Shown: positions 45,931 to 56,357 of the stretch, piece after piece
Position numbering within the stretch: the stretch's first letter is position 1
Layout of the letters: the number at the start of each line of letters is the position of its first letter
Assembly (NCBI RefSeq): GCF_000003195.3
Contig: NC_012871.2
Span: 10,465,997 to 10,529,996, forward strand
DNA length: 64,000 nt
Source: Sorghum bicolor
Taxonomy: Eukaryota > Streptophyta > Magnoliopsida > Poales > Poaceae
Direction: 5' to 3'
The notes under the pieces: generated by a model
Database searches by the model: none
Seen by the model: only the letters and a program-made list of their open reading frames with translations
What the model was told of the DNA's origin: nothing
Program-made: the position numbers and the translations under genes

Positions 45931-46009
45931 CTGAGTGGTCTAGTGGTAACCTGCCTCTTCCTGCAGCAGCAAGTCGCCGGTTCGAAGCTCCCAGGGAGCA
46001 AGTTTTTTT
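45931..46009 (+). ncRNA. tRNA-derived Pol III promoter-like segment (possible SINE piece)
   Basis: TGGTCTAGTGG at 45936-45946 fits the A box and GGTTCGAAGC at 45979-45988 fits the B box. The spacing is 32 bp and a T7 run at 46003-46009 could terminate transcription. A complete cloverleaf is not evident, so this is more likely a tRNA-derived SINE head or relic than a tRNA gene. It lies inside the CACTA element, upstream of the transposase. Confidence 0.4.
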
Positions 46010-46039
46010 GCCAAATAAAAATTAGAGAGCCCTCGCAGC

Positions 46040-46290
46040 AGCTTCGGCCCCGCATGGCCACGTCAGCGACGTGGGACCCGCTAGCAGGACCACGCCGGTG
46101 GGACGCAGTCGCCATGTCAACGGAGTGGGGCCCATGTCAGGACTGCTGGACCCACCGGTAGGACCATGTGCCACGTCACTACGGTGGGACCTTCTGGTGG
46201 GACCATAGTGCCACAGGTGGGACCATGGCACCATGTCATGAACATGGGGCCCACTGGTCGGACCCCAACCCCTCCGGTACACTGGCCAGA
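46040..46290 (+). repeat. Right subterminal GC-rich repeat block of CACTA
   Basis: Diverged units containing GGTGGGACC, CCATGTCA and CACGTCA recur about every 24-30 bp. This resembles the composition of the left CACGTG array in inverted sense. They are candidate transposase-binding repeats. Confidence 0.55.
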
Positions 46291-47252
46291 CCATCTATGA
46301 CGATTTAGTTTCACTGTTTAGTGACGTTGATTCTATTTTCCGTCACTGTTCTTCGTACCAAAGCTCCGTCCCTTATCAAACATGACGAAGCTACTAATTT
46401 CGTCATAGAATAAACTAGTTCTATGACGAAAATAGTTAGCGTCATTAGGTATTCGTCATTGATTAACACATTTCTAGTAGTGTCTTCACCGACGTCGGCT
46501 GCAGCTCCAACCACGCTGGCTACGACTTCGACCACACCAGCAACGTTTCCGACCACGCCGACAACGCGTCGCTGCTTCTCTGCTACAAAGGGAGGCAGAT
46601 CGACGACACCGACCTGCTCAGGCTATCAACCAAGTTGTTTGGCCTACTTGCTCTGACCACGAGTCGCAATAATAATCGCCGCGAAGAACGGCGCTACGAC
46701 AACCGCGACCACCGTCACGACAACAAGTCCAAAAGCTCGAGGGCCAGACAATTTTGTCGTCACCGACCAGACTTTCGTCCAAAGATAAGTACACTTCTAA
46801 TATCTTATTTATTTTTGGCATAATATTTTTTATTATCCTTCAAAAACAACTTTTTGTTTAGCCACACTAGTTTTTTCTCCTACACGAGCTTTCCAGAGCC
46901 GGTACTGTCTCCGACTCCTCCCTACACGTGCACGAGATCCGCCCTCTGCGTTCCGGGTGGTCGGCAGTAGCTCTCTGGCGAGGCTGGCAATCCCACGCGT
47001 GTCTAGGTTCCGCACCTCATGCTGATTGTTGGCTAGACCAGAGCTGGTATAAGCTCTAGGATGAATTAACTACTTGTGCTAATTTTATAACAAAAAATCT
47101 AAAACTTATCTCAGTACTGATTTTTATCTAAAGTTTATTTATACATCATGTACTACCTATTCTTTATATTTATTTTTCAGGGGTTTGGCCCAGTCGACAA
47201 GCTACGCTCGGGGACTCGTCGACTATTCCCTACGCTGTGCCCGGGGACTGCT

Positions 47253-47640
47253 CCGACCACCGAGCACGTTTACGTTCCCAACCACGCTCGGGGACTTGTC
47301 GACTACTCTCTATGCTGTGCTCGAAGACTGTGCCGACCACCGAGCACGTTTACGTTCCCAACCACGCTCGGGGACTTGTCCACCAGTCCCTACGCCGTGC
47401 TCGGGGACTGTGCCGACCACCGAGCACTATACGCTCGGGGACTGGTCGACCAGCTCACCAATTTATGAACTTGGGGACTGCACCGACCACCGAGCACCAT
47501 ACGCTCGGGGACTGGTCGACCAGCCCACCAATTTATGAACTTGGGGACTGCACCGACCACCGAGCACTATACGCTCGGGGACTGGTCGACCAGCCCACCA
47601 ATTTGAGAATTCGGGGACTGTACCGACCACCGAGCGTTAT
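47253..47640 (+). repeat. 80-bp then 70-bp tandem repeats in Gypsy-like element
   Basis: CCGACCACCGAGCAC recurs at 47253, 47333 and 47413 (80-bp period). After that, three units of exactly 70 bp follow (47430-47499, 47500-47569, 47570-47639), each with ACGCTCGGGGACTGGTCGAC. A diverged fourth unit trails off after 47640. They sit in the 3' untranslated part of the element. The open frames across them simply reflect repeat lengths. Confidence 0.9.
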
Positions 47641-48179
47641 ATGCTTTGAGACTGGTCGATTAGTCTATTCAATTGCAGACGAGCACGATATGCTCGGGGA
47701 CTGATAAATTCAATTTTTTAGACCTTGCTACAAGGCTCATACTTCGCCTTCCAGCAAGCTCGGGGACTACATCGGTACGATGCATCTGGCGATGCATCTC
47801 AGTTTCAGAATTTCTTTGAGGACTTTTCTTTTGACCCTGGCACCACGTGCCTACGTCACCTACTACCAGGCTCGGGGACTAAGTGGGCACACTTCACCTT
47901 GCGGTGAATGTGCTTGCTTTTTGAAAGGCTATACTTTTCAGAAAAGTAAAGTGGGCACACTTCACCAGGAAAGAAATCTTTTTTGATTAAGAGCACCATG
48001 CATTCTTCGAACAACCTGCTTCTTCGATGTCAATGTTGATCAACTGTCTTTTGAGTTGGTCAAAATACCGTTGCAACTGTTTGGGCGACTTTCCTACTTA
48101 TTGAAGACGTCAAGCCTCACTGATCGAAAAAGCTCAAGACGGCGTGTTACATCACAATACATGGTGCTCGGGGACTAGC
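47641..48179 (+). other. 3' untranslated part and purine tract of Gypsy-like element
   Basis: No gene. CTCGGGGACT recurs at 47694, 47759 and 47872. The last copy, TCGGGGACTAGC (48169-48179), directly precedes the 3' LTR and is the likely polypurine tract. Confidence 0.6.
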
Positions 48180-48585
48180 TGTGGGGGTATAAACCCCTAT
48201 ACCCTCATGGGCCTATATGGGCCGCACCATCAGAGGTGGCTCGGCCCACAGGATGAAGACGTGCGGCGCGCGACTGGTCGGCGTGCACCGCAAGACTACA
48301 AGATATTGTACCAAATAGGATACTTTGCTTGTAACTCTGTCCCTTCAGGATATATAAGGAGGGGCAGGGGTCCCCTAGAGGACACATCACATCATATTCT
48401 CTCAACACAAATCAATACAACCAGACGCAGGACGTAGGTATTACGCCAACTCGGCGGCCGAACCTGGATAAAAAGCTTGTCCGTGTCTTGCGTCACCATC
48501 GAGTTCGTAGTTTGCGCACCGTCTACCGATAAACTACTACCGTGGGTATACCCCAAGGTAGACTGCCGACCAGCTTTCGTCGACA
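48180..48585 (+). repeat. 3' LTR of Gypsy-like element
   Basis: 406 bp. It differs from the left LTR by a 2-bp insertion after TACCC and by a substitution next to the TATA box (TATATAAG at 48351-48358). It is followed by the ATATT duplication and resumption of the host coding sequence. Confidence 0.92.
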
Positions 48586-49404
48586 ATATTTGATGTCATA
48601 ATCTAGTGCGTCAGACCAGTCGCACCTCACTTCAAGTTTGTTGCTGAAGGACTTTCAAGAGGGCTCATTCAACTGCCTACACAGGATTTTACCTGGGATT
48701 CCCCTTATGGCCAAAGTGAGGTTTGGGTCAAAGTCCACAACTGTCTGACAGAATGGCACCGTCCAAATCCACTCTGTTGCAATTTTAATGAAAATGGGCA
48801 ACATCAGATCTCTTCCTCTAGCACCAGCAACACAATGGCCAATCCATGGCAGTTGTCTAGTGTATTTCCAGAGGAGGTTATCAACTTGCTTTTGAAGTGG
48901 CACATACCGTTGCCTGATCAGGGCACAAACAATAAGAGCTCAACTGTTGTACATGGACAAAGCAGTTCTCAGACTTCAGATATTCCTACTCTGAAGTCTC
49001 CGGAGGACACAGAGCCTGCAGCTGAGAGCTATGCTTTAGAGGTGATTGATGGTAAGGAACAAGGAGTGATACACACCAATGCACACCTACGGGACTTGGG
49101 TGACGAATTACTGCCCAAGGCCATAGAGTACCTCCATCAGAATTCTGAATCCGAGACATACCAAATGTCTTTGAAGTCTAGACATGGTACTGCTCACATT
49201 TGCTTGGAGAAATCAAGCGTAAAAGTTCAAACAGCCGTTATGGTTCAACAGGAAGCCACTAGACATGCACAGAACAGAATGGCAACTCTACAGCAAGACA
49301 TAAAACAATGGAAGCAGGTGTCTCAGGACCTGCTAAAGTTGTGGGTTGTGCGTTCATCTGACAAGCTACAACGCGCAATCGTGGCCACAACGACACTAGC
49401 TTAG

Positions 49405-51395
49405 AAGCTGGCTACATGTATTCATGTAAGCTTCAGAAAATGCTATCAAAGGTGTGTAGAAATTAATGTATTCGGGCAGGTGTATGGAGTCACATGGTAG
49501 TAAGACATCGCACTCTTCTAATTCTATTAAACCATGCATGATCTTTATGGTGGAACATGATAAATATATAGTTTGCTGTGTGATACTTGTAAGACAAGTC
49601 TTGTAGAATGTAGTAATACATAGTATAGTATTGTGTACTTATATAGCTCTATGTATTTTGCCCATAAGGTCCATGGCCCAAGTAACCTATTGTGTATTTG
49701 CTTCTATATATGTACAAATCAACCCCAGACACTTTCTACAGCCTTGTATAGCAGGTCTCACATACAAGTTATCTTGCCATGTGCTATAAGTATCCATATT
49801 GATGTAATCCATATTCTATCTTGTTTATCAGATGTACTTAGAATAAATAAGAGGACAAAATTCTCCATATATTTAAGATGGCCCAAGTAATCTAAAGTAA
49901 TCTATTGTAGAAGGTCACATGTTATCTAGCCATGTGCTATGAGCATCCATATTGATGTAATCCATATTCTATCTTACTCATTATTCAAATGTGATATCGA
50001 TATGCTTCTAGTGGCGACAAAGGAACATACATGGTGCAGAGCCTGTTTGCTTGGTAGAAAAGCTATGACTAAAAATATTGTTCACTAATTTATTGTGAGA
50101 GAAAAACACTATTGAATAGCTGTGATAAGCTCAAACGAACAGACTCTATACAAGCATGTTCGACAAGGGTACTCTTCCTGTAGCAGCAGGACCATCTATT
50201 TGTCACTTCTCAACTATTACCTATTACGACTTCCAGTCCTAAACTGCAGTACAAGACACTAGACTTTCCATAACTATCGGACAAAACATAACCCCACGTC
50301 AACACAGGCTTGTACTGAGATTTGGATGGGTTAACATAGATTTGTAGTGGAAATTAGCTTTATAAAAGATATAGATATAGGTTGACACCACACCAGGGGC
50401 CACATTTGGATGGGTTAACATAGTAATTTGCATGATTTAACAATTGAAGGAGAACCAAAGTCACTTTCGATTCAATAAAGAAACATGACTCAGGAGATAT
50501 TTCCGGCAGATAAAAATGACTTTTATCCTAAAAGAAATATTGCCATGAGGGTGAACGGTGAATGCACTTTGATCTGGGCTTTGTGTATTTTTATGGCCCT
50601 TATCAGAGCTGCACATTTCCGTAGGAGGCCGAGACTAGTATCACTGATCGATCGAAGCCTCTCCACATTTCTTGTTTTTGCTTTTCCAGACAGCAATTAT
50701 CCAAGAGAGACTTTTTTGTGAAAACTACAAGCAAGTGGGATGGAGATTAAAGGATTTCTTTGTGTTAGAAAAAAAGAGCGCAAATGCCTGGGTGATATTT
50801 AGCACCATAGTCAACTCATATGCTACTTGCCCAATTGTGTTAATAATTATTCACAAGTACAGGTATATTTTCCACCCTCCCATTCCTTCATCTGCTGGTC
50901 AACTAATAGTAACTGTCAGGTTTGAATAAAATTTGTCTAGTCTGTCGAATATTCAAGGGGCACTAACTGTTTGAGCCCAATAAGCCAAGCCCTTCTTTAC
51001 TAGTTATTATATAATAATTGATTAGTCAAAGTTTCATTTCTGTTTTGTGGTGGAGCTTGATGACAACAGGCAAATACAGAGAAAGGAGAACAAGCTCAGA
51101 AAATCCTGCTCATGAAAGATGGCCACCGACGCATCTTTTTTCACTGAGATCCCATCTGCCTCCCCTGGTCGTAAGCCGCCTCTTTATTAATTTCACGACA
51201 TCAAGTTATATGTAAAGCTAGCTATATAATTGCTAATGAGCATGATCCTGCACTCCAACTAAATCTTCAGCTGCATCGTTTTGGCACCCACATCAAGAGG
51301 GTACTTCATTTATCTTTATTTCTAGCTTACATATAGACTACCTCTTCAATTCATGCATGTTAATCTCTTCATCCCTGTGCAGCTTTCAGTGGGTT
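49405..51395. other. Spacer between paralogues
   Basis: No gene supported. CCATGTGCTAT(A/G)AGxATCCATATTGATGTAATCC occurs twice (about 49774-49830 and 49931-49985). One MITE lies at 50041-50145. From about 50940 the sequence resembles the duplicated upstream regions of the 40.2-kb paralogue. Confidence 0.55.
50041..50145. mobile_element. Short hAT-like MITE
   Basis: The ends CTGTTTGCTTGG and AAACGAACAG form short inverted repeats around a body with TTATTGTGAGAGAAAAACACT, a common grass MITE. It is the family of the copy at 32226-32332. The target duplication is not clear. Confidence 0.65.
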
Positions 51396-52843
51396 ATGGA
51401 GGGATCAACGCAGAGATGGTGTCGTGTTGAGTTCTCCCATCGTGGGGGAAAAAGTGAAGAGAATCATGTCAAGTCATACTGACAAGGATGAAGAGAAGGC
51501 TGAGCAAAAATAAAACATAGAAAGGTTGGAGATGGCACACATCAGGATGGAGGCAGCGCTCAGATTGGCAATTGCTACAGTGGCAGAGGAGACTCAAGCG
51601 TGCTGCTCAGGAGTGTGACGAAACCTTGCTAATAAGATGCAAGCAGCAAGCCATTGAAGAGGAACAGATGAGGCAGCAGGTGAGCCAGTCCTCATTACCC
51701 AAACGGATTGCTCATGCTACCAAGTCATTAATATCATCTTTCACTGGAACCAGTAAGTAATGGTAACGACCAGTGAAGCAGTAGCTTTGCAAACGTCCAA
51801 AAATTTGAGAGGTTTGCAAACGGCGCAAATGAATTCTTAAAGACCATCCAGTTTGGTGGAGCGCTGCGGAGGTACACGTTCTTAGACCCTGTCATCAGAC
51901 AGCTTTTTACAGGGAAGTCCATAAGGTATCATGCATCTCAGGAAGACAAGTTTTACCGACTGAACATACGACCCATGAGCTATGCAGAGCGTGGTGTAGA
52001 GGCAAAGGTGGGGTTTTCTTGCCAAGATTTCAGTGAGCCTGAAAAGGGTTTCTACATAGCATGCATGCTGCGTCTCTCTGAAAGCACTGACATATTTGAT
52101 GTCATAACGAAGTGTGTGCAGGCTATTTCACCTCACTTCAAGTTTACTGTAGAAGGTATCAGGAGAGGGCTCATTCAGTTGCCTACCCACGATTTTTTTT
52201 GTGATTCGCCTTACAGCGAAAGTGAGTTTTGGGTCAATGGCATCATCGTCAAGGCTGCTGTCGAAATTATTTCCAGAGGAGGTTATTAACATGTATCTGA
52301 AGTGGCATGTCCCACTATCTGATCATGGCACAGAAAAGTATAGGTTTTACTGCTGTACATGGAGGACGTCGTCGTTCTCAAAATTCAGAATTACCTGTTC
52401 TTAAGCTAGGAGTTTTGTTGGTACCCCATGAATCTGCTGAGGACATAGAGCCTACAGTTCAGAGCTATGCTCTGGAGGTGATTGATGGAAAGAAACAGGG
52501 AAAAATACACGTGAATGCAGACCTACAAGAATTGGGTGATAAGTTGTTGCTGAGGGCCATGGAGTACCTCCACCAGAATTCTGAATCCAAGATGTATCAA
52601 ATGTCCTTGAAATCCAGACATGGCACTGCTCATGTTTGTGTGGAAAAGGCAACCACAGAAATCCAAACAGCTGGTATGGTAAGAAGTGAAGCTACTAGAC
52701 GTGCTCAGAACACAAGGGAAATAACCCTCCAGCAAGACAGAGAGCGATGGAAGTGGCTGTCTGATGACTTGCTGACGCTATGGGTTGTGTGTGGATCTGA
52801 CAAGCTACAAGGATCAATCATGGACACACGTAACTTGGCCTAA
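51396..52843 (+). pseudogene. Third CC/NLR-N-terminus-like paralogue, decayed
   Basis: It is homologous along its length to the 19.7-kb gene and the 40.2-kb copy. Lesions: a frameshift and TGA just after the start (51417-51427), an in-frame TAA near 51510, a deletion of about 20 bp in the VSDRW region near 51560, a TAA near 51757, and a frame change near 52250. Long open parts remain, covering LLQWQRRLKRAAQECDETL, RGVEAKVGFSCQDF, LSESTDIFDVITKC and the C-terminal YALEVIDGKKQGKIH, SLKSRHGTAHVCVEK and LLTLWVVCGSDKLQGSIM. It keeps the STDIFDVI site into which the LTR element inserted in the sister copy. It is non-coding as a whole. Confidence 0.88.
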
Positions 52844-53235
52844 CAGCACTTCACAAACATTCTCTGGAGACCGGAGAGCTACAGTGTACTCAAGAGTCAA
52901 GACCAGCACTGGGCTCCCGGACACTTTCACTGGTATTGCCTTTATGCTCAAAGAGGAGCTAATGAGCTTGCTGATTCCTTTCCCTTGATGCTCCTTTTGA
53001 GTACAGCTTGAGCCTTTGTTAAGCAAAGCTTATTTGCAAATTTGAACAAGTTCAGAACTTTTGTGCTGTCTGTCTTGCCACCATTGAATTCAATAGCAAG
53101 TTATAAAGAGAGTCGACCAAAGAGGGTGATGTTTGTCGCCTATCACCATCTAAGTGTTAATTTGATATTGATCATGCATAGTTATTTTTTACGAACTCCA
53201 TGATAGGCTCAACTCTGAACGGTCTCATCAAGGAT
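52844..53235. other. 3' flank of third paralogue
   Basis: No gene. AT-rich sequence that may hold the old 3' UTR. It ends with CAAGGAT, the left duplication of the hAT-like element. Confidence 0.5.
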
Positions 53236-54025
53236 CAGGGCTGTGCCATCAAAATTTGAGGCCGTGTTCCAACTCTAAAAGAGGCCTTACTGGCCTTAAA
53301 CAATAAAATGATATATGCATACATAGAAATGTCATAAATAAAAAAATCATACCTATTTATTCTGTGGTTGCACAATTTTTATTTGAACACAATGTCATTC
53401 TCTTAGTGTTCTTTAAGTTATTTAACAGAATTGAAATAAAAAAAAAAACTTGTTCACTTGTGAGTAGTACTTGTGTTTTTTATCAGATTTGAGTGTAAGC
53501 ACCATCGAGCGTTTTGCACAATACAACAGTTCTGCATCTACTTGTAGCAGTGAGTAATTATTCATTAACATAAATAAATATTGCATCGATAAATATAAGA
53601 TAACTAGTCAATTAGATAATTACGTACTTTCCACGAGTTCACAGGAATTTATATCTGGTGACCTACACCTACCTGGATGCTAGCCTCCAGCCCCGGCTTG
53701 CAGCTTGCTTGATCACGGAGATGGAAAGACAGGGAAGCCAGCAGCATGCGTGAGCCAGGGAGACGGATTGCTGTAGATGGATGCCATTCGCCGGCTTGCT
53801 TGATCATGAAGACGGAGACACGGGGAAGCCAGGACGGGACTATATGGGAGAGCCAGGAGACAGATCAACGTAGATGGATTAAGGTAGCACGATATAGGAA
53901 GAGACACAGCGTCAGAAGTAGTAATCTGGAAGTTGGCAGGGTTTAATGGGTCATAATTTTTGGGGCCTCTTGGAATTTGGAGCCTGTACGCTTGTACAGC
54001 TTGCACGCCCGCCGGCACGGCCCTG
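53236..54025. mobile_element. Non-autonomous hAT-like element
   Basis: The left end CAGGGCTGTGCC and the reverse complement of the right end, CAGGGCCGTGCCGG, form inverted repeats. CAAGGAT flanks both sides (53229-53235 and 54026-54032), and an 8-bp duplication with one mismatch fits if the TIR starts one base later. The body is non-coding. The ends and internal GAGGCC blocks resemble the element at 37977-38708. Confidence 0.8.
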
Positions 54026-54198
54026 CAAGGATGAAAGTGTAGTGTGCATCCAGGCTGGTAACTAGAGTGTAATATAATGTTTTGTTAGTTGTTACATCTC
54101 TCACAAACTACAAGGGTTTAGGAGAAGATAACTAAAATTTAGAGTCATTGTTAAAAAAAATTATATGAATAAGACCCAAATAAATAGACTTTGTGATA

Positions 54199-54451
54199 CT
54201 ACCTCCGTTTTTTTTGAAGTGTCACATTTGGTTTATCCTAAGTCAAAGATTGCAATCTTTGACCAATATTTTCAAAAATTCTTATAGTTTCATAATATAC
54301 AAATTATATAGTATGATAGTATTTCTCATAATAAATCTACAAAAATAAATCTTATTACATGAAACTATATAATTTTTTAAAAGTCAATGCTCAAAGATAC
54401 GCATGTTTGATTTAGGACAAACCAAATATGGCACTTAAAAAATGGAGGGAG
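54199..54451. mobile_element. Stowaway MITE, copy 1
   Basis: CTACCTCCGTTTTTTTTGAAG at the left and TTAAAAAATGGAGGGAG at the right form inverted repeats flanked by TA (54197-54198, 54452-54453). This is the Tc1/mariner Stowaway signature. Confidence 0.88.
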
Positions 54452-54564
54452 TACTTAATCGCCCTGGTGATTTGTGCCAATGAAGCATTGCAAATATACT
54501 CCTTCAATTAGCACAAATTACTAGTGAGTTAGTAATTAATATCGAGAAAAAATAATTATAAGTG

Positions 54565-54915
54565 CAAGCAGAAGAGGGCGCCTCCGCTCAATTATCATCC
54601 TAGTTTGTTGGGAGATTTGGAAGAAAAGAAATGCAAGAATTTTCCAACATGCAGAATGCACAAACTTTGCGGTGCTTTAGAAAATGAAGGAAGAGGTGAG
54701 AGTGTGGATCATAGCTAGCTAGCTAATATTGTGAGCCACCGCCATTCGCAATTTTGATCGGCACCTCCTAGGGGAGGTATTTTTTTCCTCTTTAGCGCTT
54801 TTTGTGTTTGTGTCTGTGGTTGTGCTTGTGCTTGTTTTCTTTCTTATGGTTGTATAGTGCCTGTTAGGGCATTCCTTCTAACGGGCAGCTCTCCTGCTGG
54901 TTTGTTTAAAAAAAC
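54565..54915 (+). mobile_element. 5'-truncated LINE fragment
   Basis: The plus strand reads IIILVCWEIWKKRNARIFQ (about 54587-54643), the C-terminal motif of plant L1 ORF2, then KMKEEVRVW. A 3' UTR and a short A-run (54908-54914) follow. AATTAT occurs on both sides (54554-54559, 54916-54921), a plausible target duplication. It is a different LINE lineage from the one at 25-32 kb. Confidence 0.75.
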
Positions 54916-55112
54916 AATTATGAGCCTTCTCTTATTTTGATTTCTCAATCATCCAATGGCAGTCTGCGTGACTTGCACACACAAAAATCAAATTCCCCTT
55001 GATCTTTTACATATCCATACACAACATCTTCCATTTATTTGGGGAACATTTTCCTCAATGGAACATGCACCTAAAAGGACTGTGTTATAAATCACTAGGA
55101 GACCACAACTCA

Positions 55113-55355
55113 GGCCTTGTTTAGATGTGAAAATTTTTTAGATTTTGCTACTGTAGCACTTTCGTTTGTTTATGACAAATATTATTCAATCATAAACTGA
55201 CTAGGGTCAAAAGATTCGTTCCGCGATTTACAAGCAAACTGTGTAATTAGTTTTTGTTTTTGTCTATATTTAATGTTTCATGCATATGCCGCAAAATTCG
55301 ATATGACGGAGAATTTTGAAAACTTTTTGTTTTTTTGGGTGAACTAAACAAGGCC
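55113..55355. mobile_element. GGCCTTGTTTAGTT-family MITE, copy 3
   Basis: The ends GGCCTTGTTTAGATG and GAACTAAACAAGGCC are complete. The interior CTACTGTAGCACTTTCGTTTG and TACAAGCAAACTGTGTAATTAG is the reverse orientation of copies 1 and 2. Confidence 0.85.
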
Positions 55356-56128
55356 TGAGTCCACGTTGTTGATACATCAACCGGTCCACATTGTTGTACC
55401 CTTTATGCATGTGGAGCAGCTTTTCTGATGGAGTGAAGCTCAAGCTGTTTTAAAAAACGTTTAGCAAAAATAACTTCAGTGGCAGTTTTGTAATAATTCG
55501 TTTTAGGTTTGTGAGAAGTGGAGATAAACTACTTTCTTCAGCTCTAGCTAGCTCCTCTATACAAAATAGGACGCCATAGCTCTTCTAGGCTCCTTGCTTG
55601 GAGCTATTTTCTTGCCTGGGTTCTTGCAAGGAGCTGTAGTCATTTGAAATGAGACCTTATATTAGAATAGTATATTTTTTTGAATGATGATGATAGGATT
55701 GTGGATCCTATCGGAGACTCGATAGAGATTGTAAGGGTGGAAGATCGGGGGTTACGACTTGTACCCGCGACCACGATGAACAGGAGCCATGGGTGTTGCT
55801 GCTCGTGAGAGAGACAGAGGAGAGGCAACTAGGGCAAAGGGTTGGGGTCTCCCGGCTCCCTAAAGGAAGCCGAGCAAATATGATTGCTCTTGCTTAATTG
55901 TATCATTAGAGTTTACAGATATTTATACCCCTTCTATTCCACCTATAAATTACAAATACAAAGATAACTGAGCTAATAAAGATAACTGGGTTGGGCTATC
56001 AGCCCATTAATCATGGTGCCAGTACCTTGGCCATAATAGATGATTACATAGTTGTAGAAAATGTGGTACATTGAGAATGAAACTTTTGCTTTATATTTCA
56101 AATTTACAATAATAGCAGCTGCAATCTA
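55356..56128. other. Intergenic, possibly LTR-derived
   Basis: No gene. 55690-56030 holds a GC-rich leader-like stretch followed by sequence rich in AAGATAACTGGG/AAGATAACTGAG, which may be an old LTR edge. No repeat partner was found in the window. Confidence 0.4.
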
Positions 56129-56357
56129 CTTTCTTCCAAATTATAAGTCATTCTAAAAATCTTAGAGAGTTAAAGTATATTAAGTCTGACTAAATTTATA
56201 GGATAAGATAATAATATTTATGATATCAACTAAGTATCACTAGATTCTTCATTAATTATATTTTCATAGTATTATCTATTTGATGTTTTAAATCTTTGTG
56301 ATTTTTTTAAATTTTGGTTAAACTTGATATACTTAGAATGACTTAGGATGAAGAGAG
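56129..56357. mobile_element. Stowaway-like MITE, copy 2
   Basis: CTTTCTTCCAAATTATAAGTC and GACTTAGGATGAAGAGAG are degraded inverted ends flanked by TA (56127-56128, 56358-56359). The interior matches grass Stowaway elements in style (ATTATAAGTCATTCTA). Confidence 0.65.

Larger units (their letters stand above)
41497..46482 (-). mobile_element. CACTA (En/Spm) transposon, internally deleted
   Basis: The ends are CACTACTA...TAGTAGTG. The left 28 bp and the reverse complement of the right end agree at most positions (CACTACTAxxxATGxGTTxA), and the 3-bp duplication TCT flanks it (41494-41496, 46483-46485). Subterminal regions carry many TGACGA/TTCGTCAT copies (41518-41760 and 46297-46470). The 4986-bp body encodes a TNP2-type N-terminal half and a coiled-coil tail on the minus strand. 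Autonomous grass CACTA elements are usually over 10 kb (family knowledge), so this is a deletion derivative. It lies inside the Gypsy-like element and so is younger than that insertion. Confidence 0.92.
40923..48585 (+). mobile_element. Non-autonomous Gypsy-like LTR element inserted in the paralogue
   Basis: Direct repeats of 404 and 406 bp (TGTGGGGGTATAAACCCC ... TTTCGTCGACA) are flanked by the perfect duplication ATATT (40918-40922 and 48586-48590). A primer-binding site follows the left LTR. Without the CACTA transposon inside it the interior is only about 1.9 kb, with no protease, RT or integrase. This is a non-autonomous element carrying at most a gag remnant. The LTRs differ by a 2-bp indel and very few substitutions, so insertion is recent. 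Gypsy affiliation is inferred from end form and the CTCGGGGACT repeats. Confidence 0.9.
40233..49404 (+). pseudogene. Second CC/NLR-N-terminus-like paralogue, split by nested transposons
   Basis: The coding sequence starts MAEMVSSAIVGETVNRIM at 40233 and closely follows the 19.7-kb gene and the 51.4-kb copy: LERLEMAHIKMEAVLQVSDRW, LLRWRSKLKRAAQECDD. A frameshift near 40668 throws the reading off in the FGGTPRRY region. An LTR element is inserted at 40922/48586, within the conserved STDIF motif. Coding resumes at 48591 and meets a TAG at 48604-48606. It then runs open through VFPEEVINLLLKWHIPLP, YALEVIDGKEQG and SLKSRHGTAHICLEK to the stop at 49404. Even without the transposon it would be dead. 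NB-ARC is absent here as well. The acceptor-like GTGCAG upstream (40197-40202) suggests a 5'-UTR intron. Confidence 0.88.

Noticed and set aside
45931..46009. A functional tRNA gene
   Set aside because: A and B boxes are present, but the acceptor and anticodon arms do not pair convincingly and no CCA-compatible 3' end is evident. It is kept only as a tRNA-derived relic.
47253..47640. CRISPR-like array
   Set aside because: The units are direct tandem repeats without unique spacers, inside an LTR element of a plant genome.
47148..47704. Three overlapping plus-strand frames with repeated CRPPSTFTFP-like units
   Set aside because: They are translations of the 80/70-bp tandem repeats of the Gypsy-like element.
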